Shown: positions 1 to 6,173 of the stretch, in pieces
Position numbering within the stretch: position 1 is the stretch's first letter
Layout: the number at the start of each line of letters is the position of its first letter
NCBI GenBank assembly: GCA_017620055.1
Contig: JAFZRD010000058.1
Location: 1-9,395 of the forward strand
Origin: Lachnospiraceae bacterium
Lineage (GTDB): Bacteria; Bacillota_A; Clostridia; Lachnospirales; Lachnospiraceae
Length of the DNA stretch: 9,395 bases
Direction of reading: 5' to 3'
Program-made: the position numbers and the translations under genes
The notes under the pieces: generated by a model
Database searches by the model: none
What the model was told of the DNA's origin: nothing
Seen by the model: the letters and a program-made list of their open reading frames with translations, nothing else

Positions 1-1075
1 CGGTCTCGTTCATATCCGCGATCTTCTTCGTGTAGGCGATCTTGCTGCCGACATGGGTCAGGGCATCACGGTATGCATCCTTGCTGACCTTGCCGAGCTC
101 CTTCTCCTTGAGCTTTGCGTCGTTCTCGGCGATCTCTTTTTCCTTCTCGATCTCAACGATATCCTTGATATAATCAACGATCCTCTTCTGCATCGACTGA
201 ATTGCATGATATATATCCGAAATCTCATCGTTATTCCTGAGCTTAAGGTCGATCACGCCCGACTGTTCATAATCCGAATCGCGGGAAGGAGAGAATCTTC
301 CCATGTTGGCCGTGATCTCATTGAGAGGCTTGATGACTGTGCGCTTTGTGTAGTAGATCGCAAGAACCATGACTAACAGCGTAAATGCGGCTGATCCCAG
401 AAGATCGTACAGGAGTGCCCTTCTGCGGGATGCCTTCACTTCGTCCATGCTGACATCACAGCCGATGTGACAGACCAGGTTACCGGCACTGTTATAGACG
501 GGAGCGTATGCTGAACACAGCCATCCCCATTCGCTGTTGGATATAGCAGGCTGGACAATACCGGTCGTGCCGTCAATCTCGAGATAATCCTCCTCGGTGC
601 TCCCAGTGGCATAGAGCGGATTCTCGTCATCATCTATCAGGTAGACATCCGTGTTTGATCCCTCGTCACCGAGCTTCATGATATAGAGGTACTCGATATC
701 TTCCATGTTACGAAGGTATTGGATCAGGAAGGAACGGGTGCTGTCGTAACGGTCCCACAGTCCGTGTGACTCAAGATAATCGCGGATCAGATCCTCATCG
801 TCCGTCTCTTCGGCGGTATCCCTCAGCTGCATGAATTCATCCGTCATCACAACCTGACAAAGCTCTCCGAGAAAATCCCCGTCAACAAATGATGCGAAGT
901 TAATCGCAGTGTTCAGTGACAGGTTCTTGTAATAGTTGTCTATCTGTCCCGCATGGATCAGATAGGCGATCACGGAAGCGCCGAAAGACGCCAGGAAAAC
1001 GGCAACGGCAACAAAGCCGTATAGTTTCGGGCCGATGGTCCTTCTTTTTCTGTTTTGCGGATCCTTCTCCTGCAT
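1..1075 (-). CDS. Membrane HAMP-GGDEF protein, probable diguanylate cyclase (C-terminus cut by window edge)
   Basis: One uninterrupted minus-strand frame gives 358 codons and continues past position 1. Visible order: basic N-terminus; membrane segment at about residues 16-40; extracytoplasmic region about 41-220, probably a Cache/PAS-like sensor; second membrane segment about 222-243; a HAMP-like region about 244-305 beginning at the VIKPLNEI stretch; a charged coiled-coil linker about 305-332; then the opening of a GGDEF domain (DALTHVGSKIAY, residues 337-348). The GGDEF/GGEEF active-site motif would lie outside the window, so catalytic competence cannot be judged. By family it would make cyclic di-GMP from two GTP at the inner membrane face in response to an outside signal. 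The start at 1075 is chosen because GAAAGGG lies 6 nt upstream; an ATG at 1080 is out of frame. It is transcribed divergently from the phosphorelay operon and may share its control region. A chemoreceptor is the main alternative, but the linker and GGDEF onset argue against it. Confidence 0.85.
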   Translation of the reverse strand, partial: MQEKDPQNRKRRTIGPKLYGFVAVAVFLASFGASVIAYLIHAGQIDNYYKNLSLNTAINFASFVDGDFLGELCQVVMTDEFMQLRDTAEETDDEDLIRDYLESHGLWDRYDSTRSFLIQYLRNMEDIEYLYIMKLGDEGSNTDVYLIDDDENPLYATGSTEEDYLEIDGTTGIVQPAISNSEWGWLCSAYAPVYNSAGNLVCHIGCDVSMDEVKASRRRALLYDLLGSAAFTLLVMVLAIYYTKRTVIKPLNEITANMGRFSPSRDSDYEQSGVIDLKLRNNDEISDIYHAIQSMQKRIVDYIKDIVEIEKEKEIAENDAKLKEKELGKVSKDAYRDALTHVGSKIAYTKKIADMNET

Positions 1076-1118
1076 ATCATTCCCTTTCGTCACAAGGTTA
1101 CACAAAGCCTACAAGCCA

Positions 1119-1124
1119 ATTGTA
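1119..1124 (-). promoter_or_regulatory. Candidate extended -10 box of the GGDEF gene
   Basis: On the minus strand this reads TACAAT preceded by TGG, matching the TGn extended -10 pattern. No good -35 hexamer lies 16-18 bp upstream, which is tolerable for an extended -10 promoter. Transcription would begin near 1112, leaving a leader of about 37 nt before the ATG at 1075. Assigned by eye only. Confidence 0.45.
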
Positions 1125-1156
1125 CCATAAATGCGGTAAATTAACATAATTTAGAG

Positions 1157-1182
1157 AAAATCACACCGAGCGGAGTGATTTT
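1157..1182. repeat. 26-bp inverted repeat in the divergent region (operator or terminator-like hairpin)
   Basis: The arms AAAATCAC (1157-1164) and GTGATTTT (1175-1182) are perfect inverted copies. Inside them, past an A-A mismatch, CC/GG also pairs around a GAGC centre, so 11 of 13 symmetric positions are complementary, counting the G-C pair of the centre. On the plus strand the right arm runs into five T's (1179-1183), as in an intrinsic terminator. However, the element lies between divergent genes, where no known upstream transcript needs stopping. It could be a palindromic operator, a terminator for an unannotated small transcript, or an insulator. The sequence alone does not decide. Confidence 0.6.
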
Positions 1183-1185
1183 TAT

Positions 1186-1219
1186 CCAAATAGACACGAA
1201 AAACGACCGAATAGACACG
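1186..1219. promoter_or_regulatory. Two direct repeats with 21-bp period, candidate LytTR operator
   Basis: The 13-mers at 1186-1198 and 1207-1219 both follow CC(A/G)AATAGACACG and differ at one base. Their start-to-start distance is 21 bp, two helical turns, so both copies face the same side of the helix. LytTR regulators such as AgrA bind paired direct repeats with this 21-bp period, though the bases here do not match the AgrA consensus. The pair ends just upstream of where the -35 of the operon promoter should be (about 1225-1230), and that -35 is poor. This placement fits activator-dependent control by the LytTR protein encoded directly downstream. Geometry and repeat are seen; binding by that protein is inferred. 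Confidence 0.6.
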
Positions 1220-1224
1220 TCGGA

Positions 1225-1253
1225 ATTATCCGCATAACCTGTTATATTATAAT
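1225..1253 (+). promoter_or_regulatory. Candidate promoter of the LytTR-phosphorelay operon
   Basis: A perfect TATAAT at 1248-1253 gives a predicted start near 1260 and a leader of about 32 nt before the ATG at 1292. The hexamer 17 bp upstream (1225-1230, ATTATC) is a poor match to TTGACA, so the promoter probably needs help. The direct repeats at 1186-1219 end immediately upstream, in the usual position for an activator. Confidence 0.5.
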
Positions 1254-1291
1254 AAGATACTATTCTTTTTAAGAAAACGGACGGTGAAGAA

Positions 1292-1789
1292 ATGAAGAAC
1301 ATGGTCGAGATAGAGGTCGTTCTTGACGATCAGTATGTTGATCCTCATGTAACGATCAAAACCAAGACTAACACCCAGCAGGTTGAGAACATCATCTGTG
1401 CGATCGAGAATGCATCCAATTCCGACTATCCGCAGATCGCGGCAAACCGCGATGACAAGCTCACTTTTGTGTCCCAGCGCGATATCGTAAGGGTGCATAC
1501 AGAGGGACGGAAGGTGATCCTGCAGACAGATGACGCAACGTATATGGTCAGAAGGACTCTTGCGGGACTCGAGGACGTACTCGATAAAGAGAGATTCCTT
1601 CGCATCTCACAGTCGGAGATAATCAACCTCTACAAGGTCAGATGTTTTGATTTCAATATGGCCGGAACGATCGGGGTTGAATTCGACTGCGGGATCAAAT
1701 CGTGGGTATCGAGAAGCCGGGTAAAGCAGATCAAGACAATGCTCACACATGGCAGGATTTCGGAGGTGCAATATGGAACTTCGGAATAA
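1292..1789 (+). CDS. LytTR-family DNA-binding regulator without a receiver domain
   Basis: The 165-residue protein has an N-terminal part (about 1-55) with no receiver-domain signature and a LytTR DNA-binding domain at about 57-151. The domain is recognised from its beta-rich pattern and the conserved RFLRISQSEIINL segment (101-113), followed by the strand near GVEFDCG and the WVSRSRVKQIK stretch. Small LytTR proteins of this form are usually encoded next to a DUF3021-type membrane protein, as here; related pairs in streptococci (HdrRM, BrsRM) consist of an activator held in check by its membrane partner. It is therefore probably controlled by membrane sequestration rather than phosphorylation. 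A GGTG-containing purine-rich stretch at 1279-1290 precedes the start. It is the first gene of the operon and lies about 70 bp downstream of a candidate LytTR-type repeat, suggesting autoregulation. The target and the signal are unknown. Confidence 0.88.
   Translation: MKNMVEIEVVLDDQYVDPHVTIKTKTNTQQVENIICAIENASNSDYPQIAANRDDKLTFVSQRDIVRVHTEGRKVILQTDDATYMVRRTLAGLEDVLDKERFLRISQSEIINLYKVRCFDFNMAGTIGVEFDCGIKSWVSRSRVKQIKTMLTHGRISEVQYGTSE
1762..1768 (+). promoter_or_regulatory. Ribosome binding site that sets the DUF3021 start
   Basis: GGAGGTG lies 4 nt before the ATG at 1773 and inside the end of the LytTR gene. It fixes that ATG over an in-frame ATG at 1749, which has no such site. Because the site is within the upstream coding sequence, translation of the two genes is likely coupled. 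Confidence 0.8.
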
Positions 1790-2204
1790 ATTCATCATCA
1801 ATTCACTTATCGGATTAGTTGTGGGAATGCTTGTCGGGATCGGGATCTGGATGATCCCGAATGTGAATCCCGAGGGACGCAGCCTCCTGCTTCATGTCAT
1901 AATGTCGGGATTACACGGGCTCATCCCGTGCGGAGCCGCAACGGTCTATGAGATAGAAAGCTGGGGTCTGACAAAACCGACGGTGATCCATTCCACGATA
2001 ACCCTTGCGACTATACTGGCCATAGACCTGCCGATGAAATGGTTCAAGCCGGGTCTCGAGCTTGCGATCGCTCTTGTCATATATGTTGTTCTGTATGCGT
2101 TGATCTGGCTGATCAATTATCTGTATTGGAAGCATACGGTAAAGAAAATGAACGAAGAACTTGAGATCCTTCAAGGAAGAATAGGGAACAAGGCACGGAT
2201 ATAG
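1773..2204 (+). CDS. DUF3021-family four-helix membrane protein, likely LytTR partner
   Basis: The 143-residue protein has four predicted membrane helices (about 7-28, 36-58, 71-88 and 95-118) and a charged cytoplasmic tail (about 119-143) able to form a short coil. Size, topology and the conserved-looking SWGLTKPTVIHSTITL segment between helices 2 and 3 fit DUF3021, a family found almost always beside a LytTR regulator. Its first 17 nt overlap the end of the LytTR gene, so the two are probably made in fixed proportion. By analogy with streptococcal LytTR/membrane-inhibitor pairs, it would bind the LytTR protein at the membrane and release it on a signal; this is inference. What it senses is not evident. 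The family call comes from recognition of sequence pattern and context, not a search. Confidence 0.83.
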   Translation: MELRNKFIINSLIGLVVGMLVGIGIWMIPNVNPEGRSLLLHVIMSGLHGLIPCGAATVYEIESWGLTKPTVIHSTITLATILAIDLPMKWFKPGLELAIALVIYVVLYALIWLINYLYWKHTVKKMNEELEILQGRIGNKARI

Positions 2205-2223
2205 ATATAACGGAGATGAACAT

Positions 2224-3054
2224 ATGAGTTTAAAAGTACTTGTCACAGGAAAAAACCGGAAAGTCGCATCAGATATATGTGAACACCTTCAGACCGACAG
2301 GGGTTACGTGACGATCAAATGCGATCCGAACAAAAGGGCACTGTTCGATCTGATGCTGACCGAACTGCCCAAGGTCGTGATCATCTGTCTCGGCGACGAG
2401 TCTTCGGTCACTATACAGGCATATAACGTTATGCGAAGGGCTCTGATGCAGGGCAATATCACAACGATAGTGGTCACGGATGAATCCGACGAGAAGCTCT
2501 TCATGGAATACACCGAACTTGAAAGGGTGTTCTTTCTGTCCAGACCGGTCTCGCTGTTTGCACTTTATGAGAAGCTGTCGGAGATAGAGAAGAAGCTCGA
2601 AGAAGAAAAGGAACAGAACCTCTCATCATTCAGGGAATTCTTCAATGAGAATATGCCCGGAAGAAAACAGATCCTGGTCGTTGACGATGACAGTGAGCAG
2701 CTTATACATATCAAGGAACAGTTGGAGGAATTCTATGACGTGACATGCGTCAGATCCGGAGAAGCGGCGTTCAGGTTTCTTGCCAAGAAGAAATGCGACC
2801 TTATCCTTCTTGACTATCTGATGCCGATGATGGACGGACCGGAGGTCCTTAGAAATCTCCATGATACAAAAGACTGGGAGGACATCCCGGTAATCTTTCT
2901 TACTGGAGTTACGGAGAAGAAAAAGGTCATACAGACGCTTGCGGAACTGCGTCCGCAGGGATATCTCGTTAAGCCTTCGAAGAAATCGGAGATCGTTGCT
3001 AAGATAATCGATGCACTCGAAGAGAAAGAAAGGGAGAAGGAAAATGGGGATTGA
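2224..3054 (+). CDS. Two-receiver protein: degenerate REC plus canonical REC, no output domain
   Basis: The 276-residue cytoplasmic protein holds a canonical response-regulator receiver domain at about 148-268: acidic cluster DDD at 154-156, phosphoacceptor Asp197 in LILLDYLMP, switch Thr227 and Lys250 in LVKPS. The first 120 residues look like a second receiver fold with decayed chemistry: a beta-strand KVLVTG where the acidic pocket should be, no clear acceptor Asp after VVIICLG (51-57), and SRP (106-108) in place of the usual KP. A charged coil (about 117-135) joins the two. There is no DNA-binding or enzymatic output domain, so the protein may end a phosphorelay, act as a phosphate sink or signal by protein contact. 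GGAGATG at 2212-2218 sets the start. The next gene, an HPt protein, overlaps its 3' end by 11 nt and is the natural phosphate donor. Confidence 0.85.
   Translation: MSLKVLVTGKNRKVASDICEHLQTDRGYVTIKCDPNKRALFDLMLTELPKVVIICLGDESSVTIQAYNVMRRALMQGNITTIVVTDESDEKLFMEYTELERVFFLSRPVSLFALYEKLSEIEKKLEEEKEQNLSSFREFFNENMPGRKQILVVDDDSEQLIHIKEQLEEFYDVTCVRSGEAAFRFLAKKKCDLILLDYLMPMMDGPEVLRNLHDTKDWEDIPVIFLTGVTEKKKVIQTLAELRPQGYLVKPSKKSEIVAKIIDALEEKEREKENGD
3031..3040 (+). promoter_or_regulatory. Ribosome binding site that sets the HPt start
   Basis: AGGGAGAAGG lies 3 nt before the ATG at 3044, inside the end of the preceding two-receiver gene. It favours this ATG over an in-frame ATG at 3011, which would add eleven mostly basic residues in a region already coding for the coil of the upstream protein. 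Confidence 0.7.
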
Positions 3055-3646
3055 TATAAGCGAGCTTGCCGAAGAAGGTTTGGATACGCAGGCAGGGTTA
3101 TCATACACCGGGAACGCGGAAAAATACCTGTCGGCGGTACAGCGCTTCTTCAGGAACTATGAGAAGAACAGGTCCAAGGTGGAGGAGTATCTTGCCGCCA
3201 AGGATTATGAGAGCTATATGATAACTGTCCATGCACTCAAGAGCAATGCAAAGATGATAGGCGCGATGAGCCTGTCGGGTAGTTTTGAGACTCTTGAATC
3301 AGCAGCAAGAAGCAATGACACTGCGATCATCGATGAGCTGACGGCACCGATAATGGCTGATTATGCGGCTCTCATAGAAAAGCTGAGGCCCATAGGAGAA
3401 ATGGGCGATGTCCGTGCGGCAGACGAGATCTCAGCGGATGAGGCAAAAGAGATCGCGGGGAAGCTTCTTGAAGCACTGGATGATTTTGACGACAATACGG
3501 CCAAAAGACTTGCGAAGAAGCTGTCGGGATATCCGTTCAGGATGACCCAGGCGGACAGGCTGAAAGAGGCGATCGGTCTGATAGAGGACTTCGTATATGA
3601 AGAGGCTGCAGACATCATCAGAGAGATAATGCCGGCCATCGAGTAG
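3044..3646 (+). CDS. Stand-alone HPt histidine phosphotransfer protein with helical C-terminal extension
   Basis: The 200-residue protein carries an HPt four-helix bundle at about 22-118, with phospho-accepting His63 in the signature TVHALKSNAKMIGA (61-74). HPt domains pass phosphate between receiver domains and have no kinase activity themselves. A second helical stretch (about 128-200) lacks a comparable histidine motif. It resembles the module that follows HPt domains at the C-terminus of some large hybrid kinases, from memory, so this gene may be a detached kinase tail. It lies between the two-receiver protein and the first hybrid kinase, an arrangement that suggests transfer from the kinase receivers (Asp699 in the first) to Asp197 of the two-receiver protein. 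It overlaps the upstream gene by 11 nt and is followed after 6 bp by the kinase gene. Confidence 0.87.
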   Translation: MGIDISELAEEGLDTQAGLSYTGNAEKYLSAVQRFFRNYEKNRSKVEEYLAAKDYESYMITVHALKSNAKMIGAMSLSGSFETLESAARSNDTAIIDELTAPIMADYAALIEKLRPIGEMGDVRAADEISADEAKEIAGKLLEALDDFDDNTAKRLAKKLSGYPFRMTQADRLKEAIGLIEDFVYEEAADIIREIMPAIE

Positions 3647-3652
3647 GGGATC

Positions 3653-6160
3653 ATGATAAAAAAGATCAGGTTATGCCTTTCGGTCATACTCATCATAGTG
3701 TTCGGATACATCATCATCGGAGGGATAGCATTTCCGCAAAACACTCCGGTGAACGGGAATGTCTGCGATATCCTTCCCGGAGACAACTGGGTCCGGATCA
3801 TGCCTGACGGCACAAGGGTCCCGTTTACCGTACCCGGCAGGGCCGATTCGGATATCGTACTTGAAACAACCCTTCCCGAGCATTTTGATAAAGACTATGC
3901 GGTTCTGTGCTTTCGCGGGATGGATATGGATATATCCATCAATGACGAACTGCGCACAAGCTATCACGTGGATGATTATAAACTGCTCGGTGACAGATCC
4001 GCGGAATGCTATGTCATGGCCTCGATCTATCCGGAAGATGCCGGAGGGGTTCTCAGGGTCTCATACGAATACAATTTCGGGATGGTATATGAGGTCTATA
4101 TAGGCACAAGGATCGGTATACTCACGTACCTGTTCAAACAATACGGACTTGAACTTTTTGTAGGACTCGCACTTCTGATGCTCGGTCTGATATGTCTTAT
4201 CGCCGCGGTCATCTACAAGTACATCCATAACAAGTATCTGGAGATGGAGCATCTGTCGATCGGTGTTATCATCGGCGCATGCTGGGTTCTGTCCAATTCG
4301 ATATTCAGGCAGCTGTACGCGGGTAACATTTCGGTGATGTCCGACACACCGTTCCTGATGGTCATGGTGATGCCGCTTCCGTTTCTTGTGTTCATCGATT
4401 CTCTGCAGAGCGGACGGTACAGAAAAATAGAAGGAGCGGCATTTATTATCACGGCGGTTAACTTCGTGGTATGCTCCGTTCTGTTCGTGATCGGGAAGGT
4501 GCCGCTTACAGAGAGCTTTATCTTTTCCGCCGGATGTGTCCTGATATCGATCGTCGCGATGGTAGTGTCAATTGTTCTTGATATCAGGAGGCACCTGATA
4601 AGGTCCTATATCTTCGTTGCGGTCGGATTTGCGGTACTCGCCGTTGCGGCGGTCATTCAGATAACGGTATACCAGTTCGCACACAACGGTGTGTTCTCGG
4701 GTCTGTTCATGGCACTCGGACTGTTCGGCTTTATGATCTGCTCGATCATCCACACGATCAAACAGCTTATCGGGATCAGGCTTGAGGCAAATGAGCTCGT
4801 CCACATAAACAAGGCGAAGGATGATTTTCTCGCCAACATGTCCCACGAGATCAGAACGCCGCTTAACGGCATTCTCGGAATGGACGAAATGATAATAAGG
4901 GACACGAAGGAAAGCCGTGTCAGGGATTATGCGCTTGAGATCAAGAGCGCCGGCAATACGCTCCTGTCGATAATCAACGATATTCTTGATCTGAGCAAGA
5001 TCGAATCCGGTAACTTTGAGATCGTTCCGGCGGAATACGATATCGCATCGGTCCTTAATGACGTGCTGAACATGACAAGGATCAGGGCGCAGAAGAAAGG
5101 GCTGAAATATGATTTTAACGTATCTTCGGATATCCCTTCGGTCCTCTTCGGAGATGAGATAAGGATCCGGCAGGTACTGCTCAATATAATCAACAACGCG
5201 ATCAAATATACAAACGAAGGAAGGGTTTCGGTAGATATCTCATCCGAGCAGATCATGATGGGTAATTACATCAACCTCATCGTTAAGGTCTCCGATACCG
5301 GAATGGGTATAAGGGAAGAAGACATGGATAAGCTGTTCAAGAGCTTCCAGCGTCTTGATGAGAGGAAAAATCACAGCATCGAAGGTACCGGCCTGGGACT
5401 TCACATCACTAACAGACTCCTTCAGATGATGGACGGCGGGATCTCGGTTGAAAGTGAATACGGAAAGGGCAGCACGTTTACTGTCAACGTACAGCAGAAG
5501 GTCGTCAAGGCATCACCGATAGGCAATTTCTCGAATGCGGTCAGGAATTACTTAAGCAAAATGGAAATAGATGCGGTGGGCTTGTACGCACCGAATGCCA
5601 GGGTGCTCGTCGTTGATGATAACGATATGAACCTCGACGTTATGGAGGGACTCCTGAGGGATACGAAGATACAGGCGGAATACGTAATCTCCGGTGACGA
5701 ATGTATCGAGAAGGTCAAGGATATCAAATACGACTGTATCCTTCTCGACCAGATGATGCCGGGTAAGAGCGGAGAGGAAACGCTGGCTGAGATGGCAGAG
5801 CTTGATATCCTCAAAGGAACGCCGGTCGTGGCTCTTACCGCCGATGCGATAATCGGCGCAAGAGAGAGTTATATTGCAAAGGGCTTTACCGACTATATTT
5901 CCAAGCCCGTCAAATACGAGGTGCTGGAGGCTGTTCTCAAGGAATACATTCCGAAAGAGAAACAGCTCTCACCGAGCGGAGCGGACGAGCTTCCCGTCAT
6001 GCTCATTTGGGGCGATGATCCCGAGAAGATCAAACAGGAGAAACAGCGGCTTGACGGTATATACAAATGCGTATGCGTTACGGGAGAAGCGGCAAAAGAC
6101 AGATATCTGGAAAAGCATGATCCTGCGGGGATCATGCAGATCGTTTCCGATAAACAGTAA
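3653..6160 (+). CDS. Hybrid histidine kinase with extracytoplasmic domain, 7TM bundle, HisKA, HATPase and REC
   Basis: The 835-residue membrane protein begins with a signal-anchor helix (about 7-27), then an extracytoplasmic beta-rich domain (28-160) resembling the jelly-roll sensors of 7TMR-DISM receptors. Seven helices follow, near 165-188, 200-220, 232-250, 261-281, 288-310, 318-341 and 347-372. The cytoplasmic part has HisKA with His398 in [11 protein letters not shown], an HATPase domain with N-box Asn515, G1 box DTGMGI (548-553) and G2 box GTGLGL (578-583), and a receiver domain (about 649-765) with Asp655/Asp656, phosphoacceptor Asp699, Thr729 and Lys751. All key residues for autophosphorylation and internal transfer are present. 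Residues 780-835 look like half of another receiver ending near its third strand. The ligand is unknown; a carbohydrate or other small molecule is possible. AGGGGA overlapping the HPt stop serves as ribosome site with unusually short spacing (about 2-3 nt). Confidence 0.92.
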   Translation: MIKKIRLCLSVILIIVFGYIIIGGIAFPQNTPVNGNVCDILPGDNWVRIMPDGTRVPFTVPGRADSDIVLETTLPEHFDKDYAVLCFRGMDMDISINDELRTSYHVDDYKLLGDRSAECYVMASIYPEDAGGVLRVSYEYNFGMVYEVYIGTRIGILTYLFKQYGLELFVGLALLMLGLICLIAAVIYKYIHNKYLEMEHLSIGVIIGACWVLSNSIFRQLYAGNISVMSDTPFLMVMVMPLPFLVFIDSLQSGRYRKIEGAAFIITAVNFVVCSVLFVIGKVPLTESFIFSAGCVLISIVAMVVSIVLDIRRHLIRSYIFVAVGFAVLAVAAVIQITVYQFAHNGVFSGLFMALGLFGFMICSIIHTIKQLIGIRLEANELVHINKAKDDFLANMSHEIRTPLNGILGMDEMIIRDTKESRVRDYALEIKSAGNTLLSIINDILDLSKIESGNFEIVPAEYDIASVLNDVLNMTRIRAQKKGLKYDFNVSSDIPSVLFGDEIRIRQVLLNIINNAIKYTNEGRVSVDISSEQIMMGNYINLIVKVSDTGMGIREEDMDKLFKSFQRLDERKNHSIEGTGLGLHITNRLLQMMDGGISVESEYGKGSTFTVNVQQKVVKASPIGNFSNAVRNYLSKMEIDAVGLYAPNARVLVVDDNDMNLDVMEGLLRDTKIQAEYVISGDECIEKVKDIKYDCILLDQMMPGKSGEETLAEMAELDILKGTPVVALTADAIIGARESYIAKGFTDYISKPVKYEVLEAVLKEYIPKEKQLSPSGADELPVMLIWGDDPEKIKQEKQRLDGIYKCVCVTGEAAKDRYLEKHDPAGIMQIVSDKQ

Positions 6161-6161
6161 C

Positions 6162-6167
6162 AGGAGG
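6162..6167 (+). promoter_or_regulatory. Consensus ribosome binding site of the lipoprotein gene
   Basis: A perfect AGGAGG lies 6 nt before the ATG at 6174 and directly after the kinase stop codon. It is the strongest site in the operon, consistent with the lipoprotein being made in excess over the kinases. It also rules out a longer in-frame reading that would begin inside the kinase gene. Confidence 0.85.
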
Positions 6168-6173
6168 AACATT

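Larger units (their letters stand above)
1076..1291. promoter_or_regulatory. Divergent control region between the GGDEF gene and the phosphorelay operon
   Basis: This is the only sizeable non-coding stretch in the window (216 bp). It is more AT-rich than the flanking genes and separates two divergently transcribed units. From left to right it contains the ribosome site and candidate extended -10 of the minus-strand gene, a 26-bp inverted repeat, a pair of 21-bp-spaced direct repeats, and a TATAAT box for the plus-strand operon. I see no open frame with a convincing start in it. The layout would allow one regulator to influence both directions. Confidence 0.75.

Noticed and set aside
53..376. 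Plus-strand open frame within the GGDEF gene
   Set aside because: It is the complement of the HAMP/coiled-coil coding region; the minus-strand frame has clear domain order and is open throughout.
1..1075. Methyl-accepting chemoreceptor for the minus-strand gene
   Set aside because: HAMP plus coil could fit, but the sequence enters DALTHVGSKIAY, a typical GGDEF onset, rather than a chemoreceptor signalling helix.
1263..1275. Small inverted repeat TTCTT/AAGAA in the operon leader
   Set aside because: A five-pair AT-rich stem is too weak to argue for a riboswitch or attenuator.
2626..3108. Antisense frames opposite the two-receiver gene
   Set aside because: The sense strand carries an intact receiver with all catalytic residues; the antisense translations have no family features.
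5970..5981. 12-mer CACCGAGCGGAG shared with the centre of the palindrome at 1164-1175
   Set aside because: The second copy is inside kinase coding sequence without the flanking inverted arms, so it is probably chance.
5874..6173. N-terminal extension of the lipoprotein frame by 100 codons into the kinase gene
   Set aside because: The extension overlaps the kinase receiver in another frame and would bury the lipoprotein signal peptide; AGGAGG at 6162 marks the real start.
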